From contig JAWAZZ010000001.1 of the NCBI GenBank assembly GCA_038997305.1, positions 56,963 through 120,962 of the forward strand: a stretch of DNA of 64,000 nt. The letters run 5' to 3'. Positions 27,849 to 36,567 of the stretch are shown one piece after another; the stretch's first letter is position 1, and the number at the start of each line of letters is the position of its first letter. The notes under the pieces are model-generated. The model ran no database searches and was not told where the DNA came from. It saw only the letters and a program-made list of their open reading frames with translations. Source of the stretch: JAHLMO01 sp038997305. GTDB taxonomy: Archaea > Aenigmatarchaeota > Aenigmatarchaeia > CG10238-14 > SpSt-28. The translations under genes were made by a program, and so were the position numbers.

Positions 27849-28518
27849 AACGTTTTTATTTATCTTTTTGCTATTGATTTTTTCTAGCTTTGTTTATTCT
27901 TGTATAAATGTTAATAAGACTTCTAATGTAACTATAGCAAAAACTAACGAAGCAATTGAAATTAAAATATTTATAGAAAACAAATGTGAAAAAGATAAAG
28001 AGATTACAATTGTTGAGGACGTTTTTGGTGACGTTATTTATCCTAGAGAAAATTTAGTCTTTTACAATACTTCCGAAAAAGTTTTTATTTGGAGATCTCC
28101 TCAATTGATTTGGAAAAATATTAACTTGGAGGCAAATCAGAAAATAAGCATTAGCTACGTAATTTATTTTGATACAGTAGATAAATTTGTAATTCCTCCT
28201 ACAAAGGTTTTAGATGAAAGCGGTAATGTTTATAACTCTAATTCCATTGAAATAAAAATTGAATGTAATAGGAATGGGATGTGTGAAAAAATGTATGCAG
28301 AGAATTATGTAAATTGTCCAGAGGATTGTAAAGTAAGTAGTGAAGATGGTATTTGTAGTGGGTATGTTAATGATCCTGACTGTAAGACTCAAATAAAAAC
28401 AGAAGAGAAAAAGGAAGAAAATTTTTTATTCTACGTTTTCGTAATATCTTTAATTGTTTTATCTGTTTTGCTTGTGTTATACAGATTTGTTATAAGAAAA
28501 ACTTTAACTAAATCTTAA
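27838..28518 (+). CDS. Secreted tail-anchored protein, unknown
   Basis: 226 residues with an N-terminal signal peptide (about 1-22, ending near SC), a beta-rich ectodomain (WRSPQLIWKNINLEANQKISISY resembles archaeal CARDB/DUF11-like domains), a cysteine stalk (CNRNGMCEKMYAENYVNC), one membrane helix near 195-218 and a basic tail. Overlaps the 3' end of the transglutaminase-like gene, so the two are coupled and may form a complex. Paralogous in layout to 4989 and 2618. Confidence 0.75.
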   Translation: MVAKTFLFIFLLLIFSSFVYSCINVNKTSNVTIAKTNEAIEIKIFIENKCEKDKEITIVEDVFGDVIYPRENLVFYNTSEKVFIWRSPQLIWKNINLEANQKISISYVIYFDTVDKFVIPPTKVLDESGNVYNSNSIEIKIECNRNGMCEKMYAENYVNCPEDCKVSSEDGICSGYVNDPDCKTQIKTEEKKEENFLFYVFVISLIVLSVLLVLYRFVIRKTLTKS

Positions 28519-28553
28519 AATTTTAATAATCGGGTTTTTATAAATTATTATTT

Positions 28554-30971
28554 ATGGCGAGAAAAATTCATTACTTCTTATTCCTTATTTATTTTCTATT
28601 TTTAATTACTAGTGTTGGATTATCAGATAGTTACTCTTTAGAGCTTAAAAAAGGATGGAACCTAATTTCTTTACCACTAAAAAATATAAAAGTTGAAAAC
28701 GTGGAGTGTGAAATTAAATCTATTTGGTCATATGAAAACGGCAAATGGAAAAAATTGAGTAATATTAATCAGTTAGTTTCTGGTAAAGGATATTGGATTT
28801 ATGTTAGAAGTGCTACATGTGATATTGTTATCTATGGAGATAAAATAAATTATAATCCAATAGAAAAATTAAGTAAAGGATGGAATTTAGTTGGAATAGG
28901 TTCTAATGAAATATATGTTAAAGACTTAAAAAATGTTTGTAAAAATATTACTAGAATTTGGGGTTATGAAAACGGCAAATGGATAAAATTAAATGATGAA
29001 GATAAATTAGTTCCTGGTAAAGGATATTGGATATATAGTAGAGATGAATGTGATTTGCAGCAAACATCTCAAAATGAAAAATTATGTAAAATAGAGTCTG
29101 TTTCTACAAGTATAAATGAGATAAATGATTGCGATAAAGAGCAGAATATAAGACTCGTAGTTAAATTAAGTGGAGATTGTAGCAATAATATAGTTAAAAT
29201 TAAAGAAATAAATCAAAATATCGAATGCAAAATTGATAAAGATGAATGTAATATAGTAATAAATAATCCTAAACAATATGATGGCAAAACTTTGAATTTT
29301 AGGGTTTATCTTGATGATAAAGATCTGAATACAGAAATAAAAATAACTGTAAAATGTAATAAGGAGTCTCAAGTTTGTAAATCTGGTCAAACAAAATGTG
29401 AAAATAACAAATTGTACGAATGTGTTAATGGACAATGGCAAGATAAAACTCCTTCATGTCCACAAGATCAACAGTTTGTATGTCTAGATCAAGCTCGCGG
29501 AGAATGTAAAGCCTGTGAGTTTGGTCAAACAAAATGTGAAAATAATAAGATGTATGTTTGTGTAGATGGCAAATGGAAAGAAATATCTCCACCTTGTACA
29601 ATTGGAGAAAATTTTGTTTGTATAAATGATAAGCAAGGTGAATGCAAACCTATAGAAACATGTCAGTCTGGACAAATAAAATGTGAAGGTAACAAATTCC
29701 TCATTTGTATTGATAATAAGTGGATGGGTACATATGTTCCACCATGTCCAGTTTATACTAATATTGAAGTTCCTAGATTCGAGTGTGTAAATAATATGAC
29801 GGGAGTCTGTAAACCTTCAGAATCATCTTATAGAGTTACTGATTTTGAGGTCAAATGTATAAAAGAAATAAATAAGATTTTTTTGGTTAGAAAAGATAAT
29901 GGAGCTTATATAGAGATTTATCCTCAATGTCCAAGTGGTTATTCATTTGTTTGTATTAATGATAGAGATGGAAAATGTGTTCTAAGCGATGCTTCCCAAA
30001 TATGTAAAAATAGTGAAACAAAATGTGAAAATGATGAACTTTTCGTTTGTGCTGGAAATAGATGGACTAAGGTAACATTTCCTTGTGATGAATGCGAATA
30101 TTTTGTTTGCAAAAACGATAAAACAGGAACTTGTGCTAAGCTAACTACTAAATGTCTTAACAATAAGAATATTTTGTTGAAATGTGTAGGAGGAGAAAAA
30201 TATTGGTGGGAAAAAGTCAATATAACATGCGAAAACAATCAGAAATTTGTTTGTACAAATTATACTAGTGGAGAATGCCTTAAGATGAAGGACACCAAAA
30301 TAACTATAGAAGTTTTAGATAATGGTGGAGATCCATATTATGGTATTTTAAGGATTGTTGTTAATAAATTGTTAACTCCGAAAGAATTTTGGGAAAATAT
30401 TAGGAGAGAAGAAGATACATTTTTAGTTGGGAAAGGTGAAAAGATAGAGTTCGAAATTTCAGATTTTCTGAAATTCGCTGATATTGCTATAAATTCGGAA
30501 CATACATGGACTATAAAAGTTACAGATCCTTTCGGAAACGTTAAAGTTTGTAAAGTTAATAAAGATTTGAGATGTAGAATAGGATATGAACCTGCTGATG
30601 AAATTATACTTGAAGTATTAGATGTAGAACTTCCAAAGGACTTGAAAAATGTAGATCCTTATTCTGTTAGAGAACAGTTTTACATATATCTGATAGATGA
30701 TTGGATTATAAATAAGTATAATACTAAATATGAAAGTTATCTTAAATGTATGACATCATATTTATCTAAGGGTGAAACTTATAGATGTAAGCTTTATGGG
30801 AGTCCTTATTATGGTGTTAGAATAACTACGTATGCTGTTAGGTTAAACTGGGTAGTAAGAGTTACAGATCCTTTTGGAAACGTTAAAGTTTGTAAAATAA
30901 ATTATAAAAACAGTTGTGAAATAAATCTCAATCCTTTATATGAGATATTTAAAAATTTAAGAGAAAAATAG
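28554..30971 (+). CDS. Large secreted GWNL and cysteine-cassette protein
   Basis: 805 residues. Signal peptide (about 5-25), two GWNL modules (25-170) nearly identical to those at 18885, a beta domain, then about six cysteine cassettes of the type C-x-SGQTKCENN-x-C-x-W...C...C-x-ND-x-GxC (about 275-585), and a C-terminal part with two repeats ending in VTDPFGNVKVCK (near 665 and 780). The cassettes are likely disulfide-linked. No C-terminal anchor. Last gene of the surface-protein run; its 3' end lies 6 bases from the convergent uS9 gene. Confidence 0.85.
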   Translation: MARKIHYFLFLIYFLFLITSVGLSDSYSLELKKGWNLISLPLKNIKVENVECEIKSIWSYENGKWKKLSNINQLVSGKGYWIYVRSATCDIVIYGDKINYNPIEKLSKGWNLVGIGSNEIYVKDLKNVCKNITRIWGYENGKWIKLNDEDKLVPGKGYWIYSRDECDLQQTSQNEKLCKIESVSTSINEINDCDKEQNIRLVVKLSGDCSNNIVKIKEINQNIECKIDKDECNIVINNPKQYDGKTLNFRVYLDDKDLNTEIKITVKCNKESQVCKSGQTKCENNKLYECVNGQWQDKTPSCPQDQQFVCLDQARGECKACEFGQTKCENNKMYVCVDGKWKEISPPCTIGENFVCINDKQGECKPIETCQSGQIKCEGNKFLICIDNKWMGTYVPPCPVYTNIEVPRFECVNNMTGVCKPSESSYRVTDFEVKCIKEINKIFLVRKDNGAYIEIYPQCPSGYSFVCINDRDGKCVLSDASQICKNSETKCENDELFVCAGNRWTKVTFPCDECEYFVCKNDKTGTCAKLTTKCLNNKNILLKCVGGEKYWWEKVNITCENNQKFVCTNYTSGECLKMKDTKITIEVLDNGGDPYYGILRIVVNKLLTPKEFWENIRREEDTFLVGKGEKIEFEISDFLKFADIAINSEHTWTIKVTDPFGNVKVCKVNKDLRCRIGYEPADEIILEVLDVELPKDLKNVDPYSVREQFYIYLIDDWIINKYNTKYESYLKCMTSYLSKGETYRCKLYGSPYYGVRITTYAVRLNWVVRVTDPFGNVKVCKINYKNSCEINLNPLYEIFKNLREK
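28722..29056 (+). repeat. GWNL module DNA repeat, copy 2 (with 19051-19385)
   Basis: Second copy of the 335-bp GWNL segment; about 16 mismatches by eye, many of them silent. Confidence 0.85.
29382..29511 (+). repeat. Cysteine cassette repeat, copy 2 (with 21738-21867)
   Basis: Second copy of the 130-bp cysteine cassette. Differences are scattered single bases. Confidence 0.85.
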
Positions 30972-30977
30972 CTAAAA

Positions 30978-31433
30978 TTATCTTTTACTTCTTTGTTTAT
31001 GTCTTCTAGATCCTCTACTACTTGCACCTTTTCCACTAGAATGATGTGGCTCATTCATTCTATAATCTCTTTTTAATAACCAAGGATCGAAAGAGTGGAA
31101 TAATTCTTCTAATTTTTTATTTCTTACTATTCTCAATAAGGCTTTGGCAATTGCTTGTCTAATTGCATCTGCTTGACTTACTAATCCACCACCCTTAACA
31201 TTAACTTTTATTTCATATTTTGGTAATATGTCTTTTATATAATCTTCGCTAATCATAAAAACTTCTCTTATTCTCCATCTTAGAGTTTCTGTCCCCCAAA
31301 CATTTAATGGGTATGAATTAATTCTAATTTTTAGTTCAGAATTCTCTCTCTCTTTTAACTTAAAAGTTACTCTTGCAACAGCTGTTTTTCTCTTCCCAAC
31401 TTCATGAACTATTTTTGGTAATTTTGTTACCAT
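30978..31433 (-). CDS. rps9: Small ribosomal subunit protein uS9
   Basis: 151 residues. Typical archaeal uS9: VGKRKTAVARV near the start, GGGLVSQADAIRQAIAKAL in the core, and the basic C-terminal tail ending RSKR that reaches the P-site tRNA. Third gene of the eL18-uL13-uS9 operon with a 7-base overlap with uL13. In many archaea rpoN follows on the same strand; here it does not. Confidence 0.97.
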   Translation of the reverse strand: MVTKLPKIVHEVGKRKTAVARVTFKLKERENSELKIRINSYPLNVWGTETLRWRIREVFMISEDYIKDILPKYEIKVNVKGGGLVSQADAIRQAIAKALLRIVRNKKLEELFHSFDPWLLKRDYRMNEPHHSSGKGASSRGSRRHKQRSKR

Positions 31434-31855
31434 CTTTTCTTAGCTCCTATAGCTAATGCTATTTCTTCTAAAGTCATATATCCAACTTTAACTAAATCAT
31501 TAGCTGTTTTTACTTTTACATCCATAATTTTATCTTTATATTCTTCTGGTAAACCATAAAAAATTTTCAAATTTTTTAGTGCAACTTTTCCTCTATATGT
31601 TTTATATGGTAGCATTCCTCTAACCATTCTTCTAAAAATTTCATCCGGATATCTTGGATAGAAAGGACCTTTATATGGATCTCCCCTTTCTCTTCTCTTC
31701 TTAAATTCTTCTATAATATCTTCTCTATCTCCACTAATAACGGCCTTTTCTACATTAACAACGATAACCTTATTACCTTTCAACAATTCTTTAGCAACAA
31801 AACTAGCTAATCTTCCAGCGATTTTATTAGTTGCGTCTATAACTATCTCTTTCAT
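31427..31855 (-). CDS. rpl13: Large ribosomal subunit protein uL13
   Basis: 142 residues. Typical uL13: VIDATNKIAGRLASFVAKELL at the start, and RRMVRGMLPYKTYRGKVALKNLKIF in the centre. Overlaps eL18 by 4 bases and uS9 by 7 bases, so all three are translated from one mRNA. Confidence 0.97.
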   Translation of the reverse strand: MKEIVIDATNKIAGRLASFVAKELLKGNKVIVVNVEKAVISGDREDIIEEFKKRRERGDPYKGPFYPRYPDEIFRRMVRGMLPYKTYRGKVALKNLKIFYGLPEEYKDKIMDVKVKTANDLVKVGYMTLEEIALAIGAKKRW

Positions 31856-32217
31856 ATTATAATTCTTACATTACTTCCTTTAGGATTTTTTTCTACTAAC
31901 TCTTTTATGCTCATAATTTCTATACCAGATTTCTCTAATTTTAGTTTTGCTGCTTTTGAAAATCTCCATGCAGCTATTTTTATTTTTTTAGTTACATTTC
32001 CAACACTCAAAACCTTTCCTGGAACCAAAACAATTTCTCCATCTTTAGCATATCTATCTATTTTATATAAATTAACTTCTACTCTTTTTCTTGTTGGTTT
32101 GCTTAATAGTTCAGCTACATATTTCCAAATCTTTGCTTTATTCTTTTTGCTAGCTTTTTCTAAGTAAACTATTAATTTCCTCAAGTATGGATTTGTAGGA
32201 CCAGTAGGTTTTACCAT
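31852..32217 (-). CDS. rpl18e: Large ribosomal subunit protein eL18
   Basis: 121 residues matching archaeal L18e: TNPYLRKLIVYLEKASKKNKAKIWKYVAELL, then VLVPGKVLSVG and AAWRFSKAAKLKLEKSG. An archaeal/eukaryotic-specific ribosomal protein. First gene of the operon, with a TATA box about 22 bases upstream. Confidence 0.97.
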   Translation of the reverse strand: MVKPTGPTNPYLRKLIVYLEKASKKNKAKIWKYVAELLSKPTRKRVEVNLYKIDRYAKDGEIVLVPGKVLSVGNVTKKIKIAAWRFSKAAKLKLEKSGIEIMSIKELVEKNPKGSNVRIII

Positions 32218-32233
32218 AAATTTATTTCTAAAA

Positions 32234-32242
32234 AATATAAAT
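32234..32242 (-). promoter_or_regulatory. TATA box for eL18-uL13-uS9
   Basis: On the minus strand the sequence TTTATATTT is centred about 22 bases before the eL18 start, consistent with a leaderless transcript. Confidence 0.5.
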
Positions 32243-32278
32243 TCAATTTGTTATATTAGATAAAAAAATTTAGAAAGG

Positions 32279-32287
32279 TATTTATAT
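32279..32287 (+). promoter_or_regulatory. TATA box for the DsbA-like gene
   Basis: ATTTATATC preceded by the purine-rich GAAAGGT, centred about 25 bases before the ATG at 32308. This supports 32308 rather than an upstream TTG as the start. Confidence 0.55.
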
Positions 32288-32307
32288 CTTGCTTGGGTAA
32301 ATATATA

Positions 32308-33252
32308 ATGGTAAAGATAAAACTGGATATATGGAAGATATCCACTTTCGTTTTGTTAGTTGCGCTGATTATAACTCTGTACTATAGTAATTTTTCATCT
32401 AGCTTAGGTTTTTTTGCATTAAAGAACAATCAAAATGCCAATGAAATAGGTAAAAAGGTTATAGATTATATTAATAAAAATTTAGTTCAACCTGGAACAT
32501 CAGCAAGTTTAAAGGATGTAAAGTTTGATTCTTCTTTGGGACTATATGTTGTTACCACAGAATATCAAGGCAATGAAATTCCTGTATATGTTTCTCCTAA
32601 TGGAAACTTTTTAATTCTAGGTAGTGTATTAGATATGAGTAAGCAGTTAAATTTGGCTTCTCAATCTCAACAACAAATTCCAAAGTCTGATAGACCAAAA
32701 GTAGAACTATACATATTTTCATATTGTCCGTATGGAGTGCAGGCTCAATCTGCGTTTATAGAGGTAGCCAAAGCAATGAAGGATTATGCCGACTTTTATG
32801 TGAGATTCTTTAGTCATATGCATGGAGAGTTTGAAAGGCAACAAAACATGATTCAAGAGTGTATAATTAGAATGTATCCTCAGAAATATTGGGATTATGC
32901 AAAAATCTTTGTCGAAGAGATTTATAATAAGTGCTATGGGAATGTGACGTGTGATAAAGAAGAAAGTATTAAAGCTATGCAAAGAGTAGGAATAAATGCT
33001 ACAGAAATATTAAATTGTGTACAAACAAAGGGTAGCGAATATTATAACGAAGATATTAAGCTTGCAGAAAATTTAGGATTAACTGGTTCACCATCATTTG
33101 TAATAAATGGAGTATATGTTAGTAATGTTGTAAGAACCCCAGATGGGATTAAAAATGTAGTTTGTCAAGCATTTAATAATCCACCAGCAATTTGTAATCA
33201 AACATTAGGTTCGAGTTCATCAGTTTCTACAGCACCAGCGGGAAGTTGTTAA
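32308..33252 (+). CDS. Membrane-anchored DsbA-like thioredoxin-fold protein
   Basis: 314 residues from ATG 32308, chosen over TTG 32293 by promoter spacing. A signal anchor (about 12-30) is followed by a domain of about 90 residues that looks like a secreted anchoring region, then a thioredoxin fold (about 130-290) with VELYIFSYCPYG and the cis-Pro loop GSPSFVING. The active site is CPYG rather than CxxC, so it has a single catalytic cysteine there; more cysteines (KCYGNVTC, VCQAF, AICNQ, final GSC) may form other pairs. Likely handles disulfides of exported proteins. The cysteine-rich surface proteins upstream are plausible clients. Confidence 0.8.
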   Translation: MVKIKLDIWKISTFVLLVALIITLYYSNFSSSLGFFALKNNQNANEIGKKVIDYINKNLVQPGTSASLKDVKFDSSLGLYVVTTEYQGNEIPVYVSPNGNFLILGSVLDMSKQLNLASQSQQQIPKSDRPKVELYIFSYCPYGVQAQSAFIEVAKAMKDYADFYVRFFSHMHGEFERQQNMIQECIIRMYPQKYWDYAKIFVEEIYNKCYGNVTCDKEESIKAMQRVGINATEILNCVQTKGSEYYNEDIKLAENLGLTGSPSFVINGVYVSNVVRTPDGIKNVVCQAFNNPPAICNQTLGSSSSVSTAPAGSC

Positions 33253-33284
33253 TAATATTTGGTAAAAACTATAATATTTAAATT

Positions 33285-34352
33285 ATGAATAGTGAGTATT
33301 TAACACTTATTTATTTAATTCTTTCTACAATGATAGGTGCTGGAATTTTGGCTTTACCATATGCTTTTTATAATGCTGGAATTATTAACTCTTTGTTTTT
33401 ATTCTTCTTTTCAATGTTAATAACTTACATTTCTGCAAAAATAATATTAAATGCTTCTCTAAAATATTATTCTAATCAACTTCCTGAAATAATTAATAGA
33501 TATTTGGGAAAGTTTTTTGGTACATTTTTCTTTATTAGTTTTCTTCTTTCGCTGTTTTTCGTTAATATAGCTTACTTGAATGTAATTAACTTTTCTGTTA
33601 AAACATTTTATTCGCAATCTGAATCAATAACTTTATTAATAGCAGCAATAGTAATGTCTATTTCTTTTGTTGGATTTTGGCTAATTGAAAAATCTGAAAA
33701 GCTTCTTTTTACAATAAAGACGTTAATTTATTTTGCATTTCTTTCATTCGTTATTTTTATTACTCCAAAATACGATTTAAGCTTAATCTCCTTTAATTTA
33801 AAAGATAACTTAGATTTTTTACTAATATCGATTTTTGCATTTTCTTTTTATTCTATAATACCTTCTTTATTATTAGTTTCGAAAGATAAAAAAGTTTTGA
33901 GAAATTCTTTTATAATTTCCTTAGTTATAGCTTTTTCGTTCTACTTTTTATTTGCATTTATAGTTTCTTCTAGAGTTGGAAATAAAGAAATTGCAACATT
34001 AAATTTTAACGAACTTTTTAACATTCTAACCTTATTCTTAGTAATTACTCCTTATATAATTCTTTCTTGGGTAATGAGTGAAACAATTGCTGAAAGTTTT
34101 GAAATTTCTAAAAGAGTTTCGCTACTTTTGTCATATACTTTACCATTTATATTCTTTCTTTTGTTTCCAAAAAGTTTTTTAAGTTATATCGAAATAACTT
34201 CTGGATTTTTTATTTTATCTAATTACTTTATTTTTGGATATTTGGGTTATAAACTTAACAGAAGGATTGAAGTTAATAAATTAGAATCTATATTATTAAT
34301 GATTATTTCGATAATCTTAATATTTTATGAAGCAGTAAACTTAATTTTATGA
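33285..34352 (+). CDS. Amino-acid permease
   Basis: 355 residues with about 11 membrane helices. The first helix carries MIGAGILALPYAFYNAG, the signature of amino-acid/auxin-permease-like and aromatic amino-acid transporters (APC superfamily). Likely imports amino acids, in keeping with a reduced, host-dependent metabolism. Its stop overlaps the next start (ATGA), so it is co-transcribed with the cupin PGI gene. Substrate cannot be told. Confidence 0.8.
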   Translation: MNSEYLTLIYLILSTMIGAGILALPYAFYNAGIINSLFLFFFSMLITYISAKIILNASLKYYSNQLPEIINRYLGKFFGTFFFISFLLSLFFVNIAYLNVINFSVKTFYSQSESITLLIAAIVMSISFVGFWLIEKSEKLLFTIKTLIYFAFLSFVIFITPKYDLSLISFNLKDNLDFLLISIFAFSFYSIIPSLLLVSKDKKVLRNSFIISLVIAFSFYFLFAFIVSSRVGNKEIATLNFNELFNILTLFLVITPYIILSWVMSETIAESFEISKRVSLLLSYTLPFIFFLLFPKSFLSYIEITSGFFILSNYFIFGYLGYKLNRRIEVNKLESILLMIISIILIFYEAVNLIL

Positions 34353-35149
34353 AACTTAATACTGAGCCATTAAAATTAGAATATAAAAACAAAAAACTTT
34401 TTTTAAATGATATCGAACTTAGGCCAAGTGTAAGAACATTAAAGGAAATGAAAAAAGTTTTGTTAGACGAAAACTTTGTTAATGAATTTAATGAAAATGA
34501 GATAACTTACTTAATGTTTAGAGACTTAAAAAGAGAAGAAGATAGAAAACTTTTCGAAGAAAAAAGATTAAGATATGATATTACAATAATCTTTTCAAAA
34601 CTTTTAGGAAAAGAATTTAATAAGACATTTGGACATATACATCCTATTGTTGAAAGCAATTTAACTTATCCAGAAGTTTACGAAATTTTGAAAGGGAAAG
34701 CACTATTTATTTTGCAAGAATTTGAAAGTGAAAAAGTTAAAAAAGTTCTTTTAGTTTTTGCCAAGAAAGGAGAGAAAATTTTGATTCCTCCAAATTTTGG
34801 GCATGTAACTATAAACATAGGTAAAAGAGATTTGATTCTTTCAAACTTAGTTAGCAACAAATTTCATTCTAATTATGAAATATATGAAAAAAAGAGAGGT
34901 GCGGCAATTTATGTGGTTTCTGATGAACAGATTTATCCTTATGACAACGTTTTATCATCTTTATTATTGCCAATTAAAATGCCAATAAGGATATTTAAGA
35001 ATCCTAATTATTCTGAAAATTTCGAAATAGAAGTTATAAAGCCAAAAAATCTTTTCGATTTTCCGAAAGAAAATCTTTACAAATCTTTTATAGAAAGTCC
35101 AGATTTTTACAATTTTCTCAATAAACCGTCTTTAATATGGCAAAAGTAA
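34349..35149 (+). CDS. pgi: Glucose-6-phosphate isomerase, archaeal cupin type
   Basis: 266 residues. The cupin core reads GHIHPIVESNLTYPEVYEIL-x-G-x-A-x-F-x-LQ, then a second half with PPNFGHVTIN. The metal ligands are the two histidines and glutamate of the first motif and the histidine of the second, as in archaeal cupin PGI. It interconverts glucose-6-phosphate and fructose-6-phosphate. Together with ApgM and enolase in this window it indicates at least part of glycolysis or gluconeogenesis. N-terminal and C-terminal extensions are normal for the family. Overlaps the next gene by 13 bases. Confidence 0.9.
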   Translation: MKLNTEPLKLEYKNKKLFLNDIELRPSVRTLKEMKKVLLDENFVNEFNENEITYLMFRDLKREEDRKLFEEKRLRYDITIIFSKLLGKEFNKTFGHIHPIVESNLTYPEVYEILKGKALFILQEFESEKVKKVLLVFAKKGEKILIPPNFGHVTINIGKRDLILSNLVSNKFHSNYEIYEKKRGAAIYVVSDEQIYPYDNVLSSLLLPIKMPIRIFKNPNYSENFEIEVIKPKNLFDFPKENLYKSFIESPDFYNFLNKPSLIWQK

Positions 35150-36567
35150 AAAAAGAAGTTCCTGAGCCAATAAGCTTGAAAAAATTCTTTTTTGGCCCAA
35201 CTATAATACTTTTTGGTTTGGGATTAGGTGCTGGAGAATTAATTTTATGGCCACAAATAGCGGCAAATTATGGATTAATTTTTGTTTGGTTAGCATTTTT
35301 TAGTTTATTGGTTCAAACTCTTTGGACTATAGAAATGGCAAAGATTAGTTTAGTTACTGGAGAACATTTTGTACTTTATATGACCAGAATTTTCGGATTG
35401 ATAAATTCTTTAATAGTTTTTGGAATATTTACTATACTAGCTGCTGGAGTACCTTCTTGGGCTATTAATAGTGCAGAAAGTTTATTAAGATTGTACGATT
35501 TTTCACTAGATTATAAAACAGCTTTATTTATTTGGTCTTTAATTTCTTTTGGAATAATTATACTTGCTTTGACATTTGCAGATAAAATTTCTTCATTTTT
35601 CGAAAGATTTTTTAAAATACTAACTTTGATAAGTTGGACATTTTTGATATTTTTAGTTATAAATCTCGAGTTGTATAAAAATATTGCTGAAGTTTTTATA
35701 TCTTTATTCACAGATTTCGGAAGTTTAAGATTTGATATTTCTATGTATACGTTAGCTAGCGCAGTTGCATTTGTAGGTGCTGGAGGAATATTTAATATTT
35801 GGTATACATATTGGCTAAGAGATATTGGTTGGGGAATGGGAAAATATGTAGGAAGCATTAAAGGGATAAGAAAAAAACAGGAAAAAATTTTAATAGAGCC
35901 AATATTTCCAAAAGAAGATAGTGAAAACTTAGAAAGATTAAGTTTATGGATAAAGAATTTTAAAATAGGATTCTTTTCTATCTACTTCATTTTAAACTTT
36001 TTAACTTTGACTATTTTCATATCTTTAGGTTATTTTTTATACGGTAGCAATTTAGAAATAAAGAGTGCACCTATTGCCATATCTAATTATATCTCTCAAA
36101 GATTAGGAGAAATATTCGGAATTATTTATTTATTTATTGTTGCTCTTCAACTTTTTTCAACACAATTTTCAATTACTGAAGGTTTAATAAGGCAAATATC
36201 AGATAGTATATACATTTACTTTTTGAAATATAGAAAGAAGGAAATAAAAATAAACAAACTATATTTCGTTTTACTTCTAATTTTCAGCTTGTATGGTTTA
36301 TTATGGATTTATATAACAAAAATTTCAGGGTATTTGAATCCAGACTTTTTAATTAAGTTATCTGCAAACATTGCTCTAATTTTTCAAACATTTTCTATTC
36401 CCTTAGTACTATATTATAATTACGTTGTTGCAAGAAGATTTTTGAGTTTTAAGGTTTATCAACTTATAAAACCAAATTTAGTTGTTTTTATAATTCTTAT
36501 GCTAGGATTTTTACTTTATCTTCTTCTTTCTATAATGGCTTGGAGTGAATTTTTCGCTAAAATGTAA
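35137..36567 (+). CDS. Nramp-related membrane transporter
   Basis: 476 residues with about 11-12 membrane helices. Signature of the archaeal Nramp-like branch: FGPTIILFGLGLGAGELILWPQIA at the start and AGGIFNIWYTYWLRDIGWGMG near residues 214-236. The classical Nramp DPGN metal motif in the first helix is replaced by a GAGE segment, so divalent-metal transport is uncertain. Overlaps the PGI gene by 13 bases and the convergent TerC-like gene by 57 bases at the 3' end. Confidence 0.8.
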   Translation: MAKVKKEVPEPISLKKFFFGPTIILFGLGLGAGELILWPQIAANYGLIFVWLAFFSLLVQTLWTIEMAKISLVTGEHFVLYMTRIFGLINSLIVFGIFTILAAGVPSWAINSAESLLRLYDFSLDYKTALFIWSLISFGIIILALTFADKISSFFERFFKILTLISWTFLIFLVINLELYKNIAEVFISLFTDFGSLRFDISMYTLASAVAFVGAGGIFNIWYTYWLRDIGWGMGKYVGSIKGIRKKQEKILIEPIFPKEDSENLERLSLWIKNFKIGFFSIYFILNFLTLTIFISLGYFLYGSNLEIKSAPIAISNYISQRLGEIFGIIYLFIVALQLFSTQFSITEGLIRQISDSIYIYFLKYRKKEIKINKLYFVLLLIFSLYGLLWIYITKISGYLNPDFLIKLSANIALIFQTFSIPLVLYYNYVVARRFLSFKVYQLIKPNLVVFIILMLGFLLYLLLSIMAWSEFFAKM

